From positions 185,560 to 249,559 of the forward strand of contig JBEKDA010000008.1 of the NCBI GenBank assembly GCA_050014595.1: a DNA stretch of 64,000 bases, written 5' to 3'. The notes under the pieces were generated by a model. It ran no database searches. It saw nothing but the letters and a program-made list of their open reading frames with translations, and was not told where the DNA came from. Made by a program: the position numbers and the translations under genes. Shown here in pieces: positions 1 to 12,003 of the stretch (its first letter is position 1; every line of letters begins with the position of its first letter). The DNA comes from PALSA-129 sp050014595 (GTDB taxonomy: Bacteria > Acidobacteriota > Terriglobia > Bryobacterales > Bryobacteraceae).

Positions 1-284
1 CCCCTACGCGACTTCTTCTGAAAACAGTGCAACACATATACGGCCCAACGGAAGCGAACGGTATAAACGGCGCGATAGGTGTTTCCGTCGTGGTCCTCCA
101 CAACCTCAAGTACTCCGGAACCCGCTCCCTTCCACGGCTTCGCCGAGGGGTGTTTCCCGCCAAATTGAGCGACGCTCAGAGCAGTGCCGACACCATCTTT
201 GACCGCTTCGGGAAACGCCAGCAAGTCCCGTTTCGCACTGCCCACCCAATACAAGGGCTGTTCGCCGCGAGCCGAACCGCGCAT
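1..284 (-). CDS. HigB/Gp49-like toxin, 3' end cut by the window edge
   Basis: The minus strand reads an open frame from ATG at 284 to the window edge without a stop (94 codons). The protein has the layout of phage-derived Gp49/HigB-type mRNA interferases: an early LYWVGSAKRDL segment, a central GSGVLEVVEDH strand, and a late RWAVYVLHCFQKKS segment, which is the family's typical end. Proteins of this family usually cleave ribosome-associated mRNA and are followed by a helix-turn-helix antitoxin, which would lie before base 1. A second in-frame ATG at 314 is followed at once by a TAG stop, so 284 is the first usable start; this could also mean the 5' end is damaged. The family call is good; activity is unknown. 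Confidence 0.75.
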   Translation of the reverse strand, partial: MRGSARGEQPLYWVGSAKRDLLAFPEAVKDGVGTALSVAQFGGKHPSAKPWKGAGSGVLEVVEDHDGNTYRAVYTVRFRWAVYVLHCFQKKSRR

Positions 285-436
285 CAGGCCTTCATCCCAG
301 TTCTAGGATACCATGAACCGGGTGGCAGCGCCGCGGCCTGTTCATCGCCACGAACGTGACGGGCCCGTCACGGGAGGGATCCCCGAAAGCCCGCTGGGAA
401 CGTCACGGACCCGCCGCGAGCCCGTGTTAGTTCCCC

Positions 437-541
437 TCAGCCGCAACGGTTTTTGGGGTCTTCCAAATCCATGCCGAACGTGAACCCTTCGATCATATCG
501 ATGGCTTCCAGGATATCGCGCAGCGCGAGTGCCGGTTCCCT
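437..541 (-). pseudogene. HepT-like (HEPN, DUF86) N-terminal remnant
   Basis: About 34 codons match the first helix of HepT-type HEPN toxins: a REPALALRDILEAIDMIEGF stretch, which is the characteristic N-terminus of that family. There is no start codon in the usual place, and the frame stops at 437-439 after a divergent tail, whereas HepT proteins are normally about 110-120 residues. It lies directly downstream of the MNT remnant, the normal antitoxin-toxin order. I read it as the leftover of an MNT/HepT module that lost most of its toxin gene. Confidence 0.7.
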
Positions 542-838
542 AAAAGGCAAGCACGGCCTCGGGTGCCGCTTTTTGCCGGACCGGTTCCTTCAAGGATTCG
601 CCGGGGACAGATCCACGCGTACGCCGAGCACGTCGGCCAGGCGATTCTCGATGGCGACCATGTCCAGAAGCGATAGCCGGCGGCCGCGATCGAACTCGGC
701 GATCACATCCACGTCCGATACATCGGGGACCGCCGTTCCGCGCGCATACGAGCCATGCAGGAATAGATGCTCGACACCAGCCGCCTTCAGCTCCGGTTCA
801 TGCTCGCGCAGTTTCGCTATGACTTGTTCGCCGTTCAT
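541..838 (-). pseudogene. MNT-domain minimal nucleotidyltransferase (MntA-like), frameshifted
   Basis: The frame from ATG at 838 encodes a small nucleotidyltransferase with the catalytic GSYARG and DVSDVDV motifs (GSx10DxD type). It stops at about 590, just after VRVDLSPA. The next frame continues with the family's usual ending (LKEPVRQKAA then EAVLAF) and stops at 541-543, so a single-base shift near 590 separates the two parts. MNT proteins are antitoxins of HEPN toxins and work by adding AMP to the toxin. Together with the truncated HepT piece that follows, this is a decayed module. A sequencing error at one base could also explain the shift, but not the missing toxin. Confidence 0.75.
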
Positions 839-981
839 CCCGACTCCATGCCAGAGGCCGCACAGGCCATCAACTCCACTATCGCCAAACAGGCGGTTTG
901 TAGGGGTGAAGCCTCTCCCGCGAAAAGCTTGCGCGTCGCTGCGGCTGGGATTGTTCCATCCGCAACCCCCGCCCCACCCTC

Positions 982-3486
<2,505 letters not shown>

Positions 3487-3507
3487 AGATTGTAAAAGCC
3501 CCCTGGA

Positions 3508-4230
3508 TTAAAGATACCCCGGCGTGCTCCCGGGATGCGAACCAAATGGCTCTCCCGGTACCAGCCCGCCTCTTTCCATACTGAGTACGCGGTTGCAGCG
3601 CCGCGCGAACGACAGGTTGTGCGTGACCAAAACCGAGGTGAGCCGATGCGCGCGGTGCAGACCCGCCAAGAGTTCGAAGATCATCTCCCCGGTCCGGAAA
3701 TCCAGATTCCCCGTGGGTTCGTCTGCCAGCAGCACGGACGGATTTCCCACCAGCGCCCGGGCCAATACGACGCGCTGTTGTTCTCCACCCGACAACTCAC
3801 CCGCGCGATGCGACGCCCGCGCGCCCAGACCCACTTCATCCAACCTCGCCAGCGATTCCGAGGCGGCCCGCGCATGCGTCCAACCCCGAATCAGCAACGG
3901 CATCATCACATTTTCCTGCGCGGTGAACTCCGGCAGGAGGTAGTGAATCTGCCACACAAAACCGATTTCACGATTACGAAAATCCGCTTGAGCCGCGTCT
4001 GCGAGACCTGAAATCTCTGTACTTCCGTAGTATATCGTACCGCTGGAAGGCCTGTCCAGACCGCCTAAAAGGTGCAAAAGAGTGGACTTGCCGGCGCCGG
4101 ATTCTCCCACCAGACAAAGCATTTCGCCGCGCTCGACATCCAGCGAAAGGCCCGAGAAAATCACCAGGTCGGCGTCGCCGGAACGGTAGACTTTCGCGAG
4201 ATCGCGGGCGCGAATGAGGGGCTCGGGCAT
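3508..4230 (-). CDS. LolD/MacB-type ABC transporter ATP-binding protein
   Basis: This 240-residue ATPase belongs to the LolD/MacB/FtsE group, which powers lipoprotein release or efflux through partner permeases. It has Walker A GESGAGKS (42-49), a Q-loop around FVWQ (91-94), signature LSGGEQQR (146-153), Walker B VLLADEPTG and a switch His in VTHN. The start was set at 4230 because MPEPLIRARDLAKVYRSG aligns with family N-termini; the 36 codons upstream look unlike any ABC protein. No permease gene lies nearby, so the substrate cannot be read from context. A terminator just upstream (4279-4312) separates it from the DnaJ-domain gene, so it probably has its own promoter and may lead into clpC 21 bp downstream. 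Confidence 0.9.
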   Translation of the reverse strand: MPEPLIRARDLAKVYRSGDADLVIFSGLSLDVERGEMLCLVGESGAGKSTLLHLLGGLDRPSSGTIYYGSTEISGLADAAQADFRNREIGFVWQIHYLLPEFTAQENVMMPLLIRGWTHARAASESLARLDEVGLGARASHRAGELSGGEQQRVVLARALVGNPSVLLADEPTGNLDFRTGEMIFELLAGLHRAHRLTSVLVTHNLSFARRCNRVLSMERGGLVPGEPFGSHPGSTPGYL

Positions 4231-4278
4231 CCTACCGCTACGATAACGCAAGTGGATGGCGGGCCGAACGGTGCTGGC

Positions 4279-4312
4279 AATATAAAAGGCCGCGGCCGGG
4301 GAGCCGCGGCCT
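4279..4312 (-). terminator. Rho-independent terminator for the DnaJ-domain gene
   Basis: A perfect 10-bp GC-rich stem (4287-4296 with 4303-4312) and 6-nt loop are followed on the minus strand by TTTTATATT. It lies about 100 bp beyond the stop of the minus-strand DnaJ-domain gene and ahead of the ABC ATPase start, so it should end transcription of the former. Confidence 0.8.
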
Positions 4313-4413
4313 GGTCGGACGAGCCGATTAGTCTGCATTCGTCATACAACCTCGTTGTTTTGGGGCCGGAACTTTAGAGAGGACGTCCCAAACTCCCCGC
4401 CGAATCGCATCCG

Positions 4414-5418
4414 CTAGCGGGGATTCAAAACGATGTCGTAGCGGTTGCCGGAGACGCCGTTCTCGGACGTGATTTCGGCGAATTGGAACGGGCCGAGCGG
4501 CGTGGGAGTGAAGCGGCTGCTCCCGAAACGGAGGTGCTCCACGTCGAGGCCGCGGCCCAGATCCACGTGGAGATCGTAAACGCCAATCCCGATGGAATGG
4601 ATCGTGGCGCTGGAGTTCGGTGCGATATAAACGGCGCGCATGGTGGTGCGGTTGCGGCTGACCAGCGTGACGATGGCCTCGAGATCGCTGTGATTGGAGA
4701 GACGCAACTCTCCGGCTCCGCCGCGCCCCGCGGGAAGCAGGTCGGTGCCGCTCGCGGGCGGCGGGGCGGCCGTTTCCTGCGCCTGCGGCTCGGCCGCCGG
4801 CTTGCGCTGTGAGCGAATGTGCGGAGCGGGGTCGGACGCGACGTGCGCCTCAGGCGCACTCGTGCCGGCTGGTTTCCAAAGATCGATCAGGTCGCCGTTC
4901 GCCCATTCGGTGAGCATGTCGGCGGCGCTGCGGACATCGCTCGAAAGGCCGATGATGCGCGAGGGCGCGAGGATGCGCGGCTGCAAGGCGCGCGATGCGA
5001 TCAGATCCTTGTCGAGCACCGGAACCCGCAGCAGCGGGAGGATCTTGAGGGCGGCGAAGAAGGGCGCGGCCACCAGAGCCGCAAGCAGCGCCGTCTGGAC
5101 CAGCGAATCCGGCCGCCATGGCTTGCGGAAGGCAGGCGGCGGAGCCCATGCCGGTTCCGGTGGCGCGCCTGGCGGCTCTTCCATCGCCGCGGCCGTCGCA
5201 GTGCCCGCGGCGGCTGGAGCCGGGCGGCAGTTCTTCAGCGTGGTGTAGGCGCGGTTGACCTCTTGGAAATGCTTCTCGGCGATTCGCCGCAGGTGTTCAT
5301 CCGATTGAAACCGGTCGGGGTGCCAGACGCGGGCTAAGTCGAGATAGGCCTGACGGATAGCCTCGGGGCCGGCATCCGCGGGTACGCCCAGTATCCGCCG
5401 GCACTCTTCCGGGTTCAT
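4414..5418 (-). CDS. DnaJ-domain protein with a membrane anchor
   Basis: The 334-residue protein starts with a J domain (about 1-63): CRRILGVPADAG, then the HPD tripeptide at 33-35 that stimulates DnaK-type Hsp70 ATPases. There is no Gly/Phe linker or Cys-rich zinc domain, so it is a class III J protein. A Pro/Ala-rich linker precedes one hydrophobic segment near 109-130 (TALLAALVAAPFFAAL), followed by a 200-residue C-terminal region ending in a beta-rich part I do not recognise. This layout suggests a J domain on the cytoplasmic face with an exported C-terminus, possibly recruiting Hsp70 to the membrane. It is followed by its own terminator. The J domain is certain; the specific role is unknown. 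Confidence 0.85.
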   Translation of the reverse strand: MNPEECRRILGVPADAGPEAIRQAYLDLARVWHPDRFQSDEHLRRIAEKHFQEVNRAYTTLKNCRPAPAAAGTATAAAMEEPPGAPPEPAWAPPPAFRKPWRPDSLVQTALLAALVAAPFFAALKILPLLRVPVLDKDLIASRALQPRILAPSRIIGLSSDVRSAADMLTEWANGDLIDLWKPAGTSAPEAHVASDPAPHIRSQRKPAAEPQAQETAAPPPASGTDLLPAGRGGAGELRLSNHSDLEAIVTLVSRNRTTMRAVYIAPNSSATIHSIGIGVYDLHVDLGRGLDVEHLRFGSSRFTPTPLGPFQFAEITSENGVSGNRYDIVLNPR

Positions 5419-5488
5419 GATCGCGCGCTCTCTTCCGTTTGGTGCCTTTGATGATTGCGTGGGGCCGGCACACCCTGGAACAAGTTAG

Positions 5489-5515
5489 TTAACTCTCTTG
5501 TTTCTTTCGAGTTAA
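5489..5515. promoter_or_regulatory. Inverted repeat upstream of the DnaJ-domain gene
   Basis: TTAACTC at 5489-5495 is mirrored by GAGTTAA at 5509-5515, in an AT-rich patch 70 bp before the DnaJ-domain start. Its position would suit an operator or promoter region. No regulator can be named, and the arms are short. Confidence 0.3.
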
Positions 5516-5531
5516 TAGTGCGAAGATCCTG

Positions 5532-6170
5532 TCAAAACTCGTAGCTGAGGGCGACCATGGGCACGAAATCCTGCAGGATGCTGCCGAATTTCGCGCCCGG
5601 CGCCGGAGCGATCACGTGCGTGGGAAAGGGGCTGATGAAATCGCGGAATTCGGTCCGCAGGTAGACGTTGCGGGCCAAGGTAAAGCGCACGCCGGCGCCG
5701 ACGTCCGCCATCGGCTTCAGTTGCTGGGTCTTGGTCAGGTAGCCGAATTGGTAGAGCGGCTGGTAGGCAGCTTCGGTTCCTGTGCCGCGAAAGATTTTCA
5801 TGCCGCCGCCCATCGCTACAAACAACTGGGTGCGCGATCCCTTCCTGTTGGTGTGCAGGATGACATCGTAATGCAACGCGTGGGCGTTGCCGGAAAAGGT
5901 GGCCTCCTGGCCGCCGCTCTTAATGTGCAGGCCGCTCTGGAAGTACTCGTAGTGCAATTCACCGCTGATATGGGCGTAAAGGTTTTGGCCGAAGAAAGCG
6001 CCGGCTGCCAGGCCGGTCTGGAAACCGGTCGTGGCCGAGCCGGCTGGGCTCGACACGTTCACGTTGTTCAGGAAGCCGGCGCCACCCAGGCCTCCGAATT
6101 CCCACTGCTGTCCAAAGCAGCAGGCGCTCGCCGCCGCCAACCACAGAATCGATACTCCAAGCGTTCTCAT
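5532..6170 (-). CDS. Outer-membrane beta-barrel protein
   Basis: The 212-residue product begins with a signal peptide (MRTLGVSILWLAAASACCFG, cleavage expected after residue 20). The rest is made of alternating strands rich in Gly and aromatics, and it ends in VALSYEF. A terminal Phe preceded by alternating hydrophobics is the usual outer-membrane barrel insertion signal. The size fits an eight-stranded OmpA/OmpX-like barrel ('outer membrane protein beta-barrel domain'). It starts 12 bp after the end of the large beta-propeller gene on the same strand, so the two are probably one transcript. No ligand or enzymatic motif is visible. Confidence 0.75.
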   Translation of the reverse strand: MRTLGVSILWLAAASACCFGQQWEFGGLGGAGFLNNVNVSSPAGSATTGFQTGLAAGAFFGQNLYAHISGELHYEYFQSGLHIKSGGQEATFSGNAHALHYDVILHTNRKGSRTQLFVAMGGGMKIFRGTGTEAAYQPLYQFGYLTKTQQLKPMADVGAGVRFTLARNVYLRTEFRDFISPFPTHVIAPAPGAKFGSILQDFVPMVALSYEF

Positions 6171-6182
6171 TGGTTTCTCCCG

Positions 6183-9100
6183 TTAATTGACGACGCGCAC
6201 ATACAGCGTGGTTGAGCCGCCGCCCTGGTTGATGACCAGGGGAATACTCAGCCCTTGAGTCACTCCGAAGGGGACCGTGGCATTGATCTGGTAGAGCCCC
6301 GAGATGTAGCCGGGCACGAGGCCGGCATACAGGAGCGTAAGCGGGCTTCCACCCAAAGTGAGAGTGGGCGCATCGGTGACGAACGAGAGCGGGCTCATGG
6401 GCGCGGCCAGCCCGGCACTCACGGCCGGGGAGATGGTCCCCATGCCGGTGAGATAGATCACTATGGTGTCGCCATAGTGAATGGGATTCGTGGGCGTCAC
6501 CAGTTGGCCGTCGTCGGCCCGGACGACGGTGGCGAGGCCAGTTTCCGGACCCGCCGTACCCGACATGAAGATGCTGGGGGCGGCGCCGTTGATGGTGAAG
6601 TTGTAGTTGTTGCTGATGCCGGCCGGCGTGTGGATCGACATGGTAGCGTTGCCCGCCAGGTTGAACGGCAACTGCGCGTTGATCTGGCCGCTGGAGACGA
6701 ACAGCAGCGGAATGGGCGTGCCGTTCACCACCAGGCAGGATTCGCCGAGCGCCGTAGGTAGCGGAATCTGGGAGGTGGCGATATTCACCGGGCTCATCTG
6801 CGAGCCGTACACGCTGATGAGCTCGCCCGCGGCTACCGGGGCGGAGCCATCGGCGGCGCTTACCACTTTACTGATGGACGGAGGCGCGGTCGCGGCCGCG
6901 TAATTGGCGGAGAGCACCGTAAAGCCCGACACCGTCATGGCGATTACGGTCCCGGCCGGCGTCATCGGCGCCACCGTGCGCGTGAAGGGGTTGGTGGTAG
7001 TGGAAAGAATCGGCGATTCCGTTGTTAGGGTGGGCTGCACGGCGCTGCCAATCAAGGCGGGCAGATTCTGAATCACGCCCGGACTCGAGGCACTCAACGC
7101 CGTCATCCGGTAGCCTCCCTGACCTGTAAAAGAGAATCCGGCGGAGGTGCCGTACGATGGATCCAGCGTCCCTTGCGGCACCAGCGAGGCGTTCAGTACG
7201 TTATTGCCGATGACGTAGGTGTCCCAGATCGATGCTGCCACGGCGCCCGACAGGGACGTGAAATCTTGGCGCCCAACCGTGAAAGTGTTGGCGTCAGCCG
7301 AATACAGCGCCGCTTTCCCATTCGCCGTGGCGAACAGGATGGACCTGCCGTTGGGAGAGGGAGCCAGCATGCCGGGAAGATACGTCGGATCTTCATTCTT
7401 CCAGATCCCCAACGTTCCCAGCGCGCTGGCGCCATAACACGCAGGGGTAGAGAAGGTAGGGTCAATGCTATCAATTACTCCGGGGAAGTCTGGTGAGCTT
7501 TCGTCGCGCGCCAGGGCCGCCAATAGAGCGTTTGACTGGGCGACGGACACCACAAAGTGGCCCGGGGGCATGACTACCGAGCCCACCCGCAGCATTTGGT
7601 CGAGGTCGTACCTGGTGACGAGTTGAGAATCGTTGTGTCCCACCAGCATGTACTTTCCGTCTATGGTGAAAGACATCTTGGTGGGCGTGGTGGCGGTACG
7701 CAGCGCCACCGTCCTCTGGTTGCTCGCGCCGTCGAAGATCTGCAACTGGTTGAGGTCCTGCCGCAAAATGTAGAAGCGGTTGCGCACCGTGTCCGGCAGG
7801 ATGTCGGTGAGCACGCCGGGCACATCCACGATGGTGCCGCGCTGGTTCACGTCGGGGTTATTCACGAGCAGACGCACGGCTTTGGGCACGTTGATGGCGG
7901 ACGTGGAACTGAGCGCGAGCGTGACCACGGTGGTCCCGAGGGCCGGGAATTTTGTGGGATCGATGAGCACCTGCACGGTGGCTGGGGTGGTGCCAAAGGA
8001 AGGCACAATAGTTACGCCCGGCTGGCTGGGAGTAATGGTGAAATCGGTGTGGCCGCCGCCCGGATCGGTAATCGTCAAGGGCTGCGACACCGGGCTGCGG
8101 TTGCAGAAAGTGGTTTGCAACAGCACGTCTTCCTGGGAGGAAGCCAGGCGATGATAGCTGTTCAAAGATCCTACCGGCAGCACCATCACGCCGCTGTCGG
8201 AAATGGCGTAGAGCACAGTCGCCGCCGCGTTCAGCACGGCCCGCCCCACCATGTTCTCGGGAATCAGGATGCGGTCCCTGACGGTCAGGTTGTCGGCATC
8301 CATGAGGAGAATTGTCGGCAGGCCGGCGGAGGACGTCGAACCTGCCGACGTGGTCGTGGAGGTATATGGTGGGCCAACTGGCTGGGTTACATCGGGGATT
8401 TGTGCGTAGACCAGATTGTTCTTGGAATCAATGGCGTGACCGGTGACGTTGGTGGACGCGAGGGTGTTGGGATAACGGCCCAGAATTACAATGTTGCAGT
8501 AAGGTCCCAGGGGCGCGGGGGCCGACAACAGCAAGTAACCGACCGTGGCGTAACTGCCGTCCGCCGCGACGCTGACGCGCGGCAGTAAGGCCGGGGCAGC
8601 GGTGACGGATGTGGCGCTTACATAACCTGTTCGGGCATTGAAGACGTACACGATCTCGGGCTGTGTCCCTGTGTCCGCGACTCCCCAGATGGTCAGCTTG
8701 TCGGCCGAAGTCGTCAGGGCAGTCTGCAAGATCTGTCCGGGGAAAGTGGGGATCGGCACCGGCAGGGATGTCACCAGGCTGGCAAAGGTAGCAACCGGGG
8801 ACAACACACCGTTGGTTGGATCTAATGTTAGGATCTCCGTGGTAGTCACGACCAGTGCCAGTCCCGGTCCCGATGGCTGGGTGTTGAAGAAGGCCACTCC
8901 CAACGGCACGTCCGGCGTCCCAAACGTCTGCTGGGTTCCTCCAACGATGGGGAGATGAATCAGGGTAAGGAGGTTGTAGGAGGGTTGAAACAGGTCGCCT
9001 GTGGGGCCACACGCGACGAGCAGGTATTGCCCGTCGGGTGACAGTGCCAGAGAACCCGGCTGCGGCGACACGGGAACCGACGTGTGCACGGTATTGTCCG

Positions 9101-9293
9101 CGGTCGAAAGAACGTCGATGCGGTTGGCCGTGTAGTTGGCGATGTAGAGCACGCCACGCGCCTCGTCGAGGGCGATATCAGCGGCGTGCCCGCCAATGGC
9201 CGCCACAGTCCCGAAACCGGCGGCGTCACAGGGCATCGCGGCACTCGCCAGTGTAGCGAGCGCGATTAGAATTGGGAATCCGTTGCAGCGCAT
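6183..9293 (-). CDS. Secreted beta-propeller protein with TIGR03437-type C-terminal domain
   Basis: The 1036-residue product has a signal peptide (PILIALATLASAAMPCDA). Repeats such as LDEARGVLYIANYTANRIDVL and LALSPDGQYLLVACG then mark beta-propeller (YVTN/NHL-like) blades over most of the first 400 residues. The last 230 or so residues are a TIGR03437-type domain (AGELISVYGSQM, QINAQLPF, LYAGLVPGYISGLYQINATVP), a surface-protein module common in Solibacter. I chose ATG 9293, with a GAAGAG ribosome site, over an in-frame TTG five codons earlier. The function is unknown; cell-surface binding or adhesion is inference. It is the first gene of a likely two-gene unit with the outer-membrane barrel. 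Confidence 0.85.
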   Translation of the reverse strand: MRCNGFPILIALATLASAAMPCDAAGFGTVAAIGGHAADIALDEARGVLYIANYTANRIDVLSTADNTVHTSVPVSPQPGSLALSPDGQYLLVACGPTGDLFQPSYNLLTLIHLPIVGGTQQTFGTPDVPLGVAFFNTQPSGPGLALVVTTTEILTLDPTNGVLSPVATFASLVTSLPVPIPTFPGQILQTALTTSADKLTIWGVADTGTQPEIVYVFNARTGYVSATSVTAAPALLPRVSVAADGSYATVGYLLLSAPAPLGPYCNIVILGRYPNTLASTNVTGHAIDSKNNLVYAQIPDVTQPVGPPYTSTTTSAGSTSSAGLPTILLMDADNLTVRDRILIPENMVGRAVLNAAATVLYAISDSGVMVLPVGSLNSYHRLASSQEDVLLQTTFCNRSPVSQPLTITDPGGGHTDFTITPSQPGVTIVPSFGTTPATVQVLIDPTKFPALGTTVVTLALSSTSAINVPKAVRLLVNNPDVNQRGTIVDVPGVLTDILPDTVRNRFYILRQDLNQLQIFDGASNQRTVALRTATTPTKMSFTIDGKYMLVGHNDSQLVTRYDLDQMLRVGSVVMPPGHFVVSVAQSNALLAALARDESSPDFPGVIDSIDPTFSTPACYGASALGTLGIWKNEDPTYLPGMLAPSPNGRSILFATANGKAALYSADANTFTVGRQDFTSLSGAVAASIWDTYVIGNNVLNASLVPQGTLDPSYGTSAGFSFTGQGGYRMTALSASSPGVIQNLPALIGSAVQPTLTTESPILSTTTNPFTRTVAPMTPAGTVIAMTVSGFTVLSANYAAATAPPSISKVVSAADGSAPVAAGELISVYGSQMSPVNIATSQIPLPTALGESCLVVNGTPIPLLFVSSGQINAQLPFNLAGNATMSIHTPAGISNNYNFTINGAAPSIFMSGTAGPETGLATVVRADDGQLVTPTNPIHYGDTIVIYLTGMGTISPAVSAGLAAPMSPLSFVTDAPTLTLGGSPLTLLYAGLVPGYISGLYQINATVPFGVTQGLSIPLVINQGGGSTTLYVRVVN

Positions 9294-9485
9294 AATAAGG
9301 CTCTTCAAACGATTTGATTAAATGCCCGCGGAGCCGCGGAATCAATGATCGAAATAGCTAGTAACCAGCGCATTACCAAAGTTAGTCGTGTATTTCCGCG
9401 GATTTATGCCTATACTTCACGCGTGGGAAATAGGAAAGCTGCGACCTTTGCCGACCGCTTCCGCGGCCTTCCGGAGCCTCAGGCC

Positions 9486-11813
9486 ATGAAGAATTCTCTG
9501 TCGAAATTCGTACCCGTTACCCTGTTAATTGCGCTCTTGACGGCGGTGGCACCGCCCAATCAGGCGCAGGTCCCGACCACTTTGACTCAAGTGTACTGTT
9601 CGCCGGATGGTCCCGAGTTCACCGTGGACGGCGGCGGGTACTTCCACGCCATGGCCGCGTTCTGGCCGATTGGCAGCAAACACACGCTGGCCATCCCGCA
9701 GGGATTCGGCGTATCGTATAACGCGGATCTTTCGATCATGTTCACTTTCTTGAGCTGGCAATGGGCGGGAGGGACGTTACCGGGAAGCAGCATCACCGTC
9801 ACGGCCGACCCCAGCGTCCCGCAGTACGTGGCCAACTTCGGCACCCAATACAAATTCAGCATCCAATATTTCTATTGCAGCGATGCGGCCTCCTGCGCGG
9901 CGTCGCCCGGTATCATTGTGATGAACGGTGCGCCCATTTCATCCAACACGAGTTCCTGGCAACCGCCGGGCGCCGGCATCAGTCTGCAAGCCTATCCCAA
10001 CCCCGGTTGGGTATTTGCCGGATGGCGGGCGGGCCCTAACCAGAGCATCGCGGGATTTCAGGATATGGTCACGCTGAACGCCCCCATGACGGTCTATCCC
10101 ATTTTTGTCCCGGCCAAGACCATCAATTTGTCGACCAACCCGGTAAATATGAAACTGTATGCGGACGGGGTCCTGGTCGACAGCCCGGACAGCCTGCAGT
10201 GGGGTGAAGGCACGGTCCATAGTATTGCGGCCATTGCGACGCAAAACGACAACTTATTTCAGCCTTGGGTCTTCACGTCGTGGAGCGACGGGGGAGCGTT
10301 GAGCCATGCCTACACGGTGGGCACCAGTCCGTATGCCGAAAACATCACGGCCAACTACACGCCCGGCTCGCACGCCAGTTTCACGACGGTGCCGGGGGGA
10401 TTAAATCTCACCATCGACGGCCTGACGCTGCCGCCACCTTATGCCTTCATCTGGGGAATCGGCACTACGCACACGCTACAAGCGCCTCTGCAACAGACCG
10501 ACGCGCAGGGCGGCGTCTGGTCATTCTCCAAGTGGGACGATGGCACTACCTCGGCCAGCCGCAGCCTGACGGTGCCTGCGGGGTCGCAGTTAATGGGCGT
10601 CAGCTTCATGGCCATGTACACCGGGCAATCGCGCCTGACGGTGAACAGCACGGTGGCCGGTTTGTCGGTGACGGTGGATGGCACGGCCTGCACAACGCCT
10701 TGCAGTGTGTTGCGCCCGGTGGGTACGCAGGTGCATGTGAGCGCGCCCGCATCGGTTCCGCAGGGAAATGCGTCGCGCCAGGATTTCCTGGGCTGGTCCA
10801 CCAACGGCGGTTCTCCGGTTGCGGGCGATTGGGTGGCTGCGCTAAACAACGCCACCACCACGATCAACGCCAATTATCACCTGATGAACCTCCTCACGGC
10901 GACGGCCATCCCGTCCACCGGCGCGCAGTGGAGCATCCTGCCCGGTTCGCTCGATGGGTTCTACGATTCGCAGACCCAAGTGAGCGTGGCAGTAACGCCG
11001 CGGCCCGGCTATAAATTCTCCAACTGGAGCGGCGATCTGTCGGGAACGGCGCCATCCGGCACGCTGACCATGACCGTTCCGCGCAACGTGGTGGCGCAGC
11101 TCAACTCCGTGCCGTATATCTGGTCGCCCGCTCTGAACAACGCCGCCGGCGTCACACCGCAACAGGCCGTGGCGGCCGGCTCGGTGGCTTCCATCTTCGG
11201 CGTTAACCTGGCTTCCACCGCGGCCATCGGACCGTCCAGCCCGCTGGTGCAGACGCTGGCCGGCACGACTGTGCATATCGGCGCCAATTATCTGCCGCTA
11301 TATTTCGCTTCGCCGACACAAATCAATCTGCAAGTGCCGCCGGATCTGGCGCCGGGCCAGCAGACCATTACCGTGAGCCCGCAAGGCATGCCGGATGTGA
11401 GCGCGAACTTCCTGGTTGCGCGCAACGCTCCGGGGCTGTTCCCCATGAATTTGGGCGGCCAATCCTACGCCCTCGCGTTGCACGCGGACGGAACTCTGGT
11501 AACGCCCGACGCGCCGGCCATAAAGGGCGAACTGCTGACGGTCTACGGAACCGGCTTCGGGCCCACCGACCACACGCGGCCCTTTGGCTTCCCCGTGCCG
11601 GCAACGCCGCCTTACCTGGTGGTGGATCCGGTTTCGGCGCAGGTGGGCACAAGCACGCTGACGGTGGAAAGCGCGTACGCGCTCCCGGGAAGTATCGGAG
11701 TCGATGCCGTGCAGTTCCGCCTGGACAGCACCGTGCCCTCAGGCGCGAACGCGAGCTTCCAACTCATGGTCAACGGCGTGAACAGCAACACGCTGCTGCT
11801 GCCGGTGCAGTAA
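9486..11813 (+). CDS. Secreted InlB-B-repeat-like protein with TIGR03437-type C-terminal domain
   Basis: The protein is 775 residues and has a signal peptide (MKNSLSKFVPVTLLIALLTA, then Ala-Pro). Its middle part repeats a pattern resembling the divergent InlB B-repeat: a beta pair ending in GWVFAGWRAG, WVFTSWSDGG, WSFSKWDDG or FLGWSTNGG, each about 80-90 residues apart, then GYKFSNWSGD before the C-terminal TIGR03437-type domain (VAAGSVASIFGVNLAS, INLQVPPDLAPGQ). Start 9486 was preferred over 9345 because the signal peptide begins there. It is transcribed divergently from the propeller gene; about 190 bp separate them. It is probably a cell-surface protein; the binding partner is unknown. Confidence 0.85.
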   Translation: MKNSLSKFVPVTLLIALLTAVAPPNQAQVPTTLTQVYCSPDGPEFTVDGGGYFHAMAAFWPIGSKHTLAIPQGFGVSYNADLSIMFTFLSWQWAGGTLPGSSITVTADPSVPQYVANFGTQYKFSIQYFYCSDAASCAASPGIIVMNGAPISSNTSSWQPPGAGISLQAYPNPGWVFAGWRAGPNQSIAGFQDMVTLNAPMTVYPIFVPAKTINLSTNPVNMKLYADGVLVDSPDSLQWGEGTVHSIAAIATQNDNLFQPWVFTSWSDGGALSHAYTVGTSPYAENITANYTPGSHASFTTVPGGLNLTIDGLTLPPPYAFIWGIGTTHTLQAPLQQTDAQGGVWSFSKWDDGTTSASRSLTVPAGSQLMGVSFMAMYTGQSRLTVNSTVAGLSVTVDGTACTTPCSVLRPVGTQVHVSAPASVPQGNASRQDFLGWSTNGGSPVAGDWVAALNNATTTINANYHLMNLLTATAIPSTGAQWSILPGSLDGFYDSQTQVSVAVTPRPGYKFSNWSGDLSGTAPSGTLTMTVPRNVVAQLNSVPYIWSPALNNAAGVTPQQAVAAGSVASIFGVNLASTAAIGPSSPLVQTLAGTTVHIGANYLPLYFASPTQINLQVPPDLAPGQQTITVSPQGMPDVSANFLVARNAPGLFPMNLGGQSYALALHADGTLVTPDAPAIKGELLTVYGTGFGPTDHTRPFGFPVPATPPYLVVDPVSAQVGTSTLTVESAYALPGSIGVDAVQFRLDSTVPSGANASFQLMVNGVNSNTLLLPVQ

Positions 11814-12003
11814 CCGCGACCGTCAGGGAGCGGAGGGCCGCTTCTTGTGCCACGTCCCTGCGCCCGAAGGCGTGCCGGTCCCCAAGCCATGGCGGCCGCG
11901 GAAAGCGCGGCACGGCGTCCCAGTCCGCGACGCGAGAAGGTTCCTCGGTCCTGTTTCACAGACGACAGAAGGCGATCTCTGTCCCACCTTTTTGCGCAAT
12001 CTG

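Noticed and set aside
4694..5337. Plus-strand frames opposite the DnaJ-domain gene
   Set aside because: Shadows with biased Arg/Ala/Gly content; the J domain with HPD fixes the real frame.
7557..8588. 343-codon plus-strand open frame within the propeller gene
   Set aside because: Antisense shadow; His/Gly/Arg-rich sequence with no ribosome site or domain.
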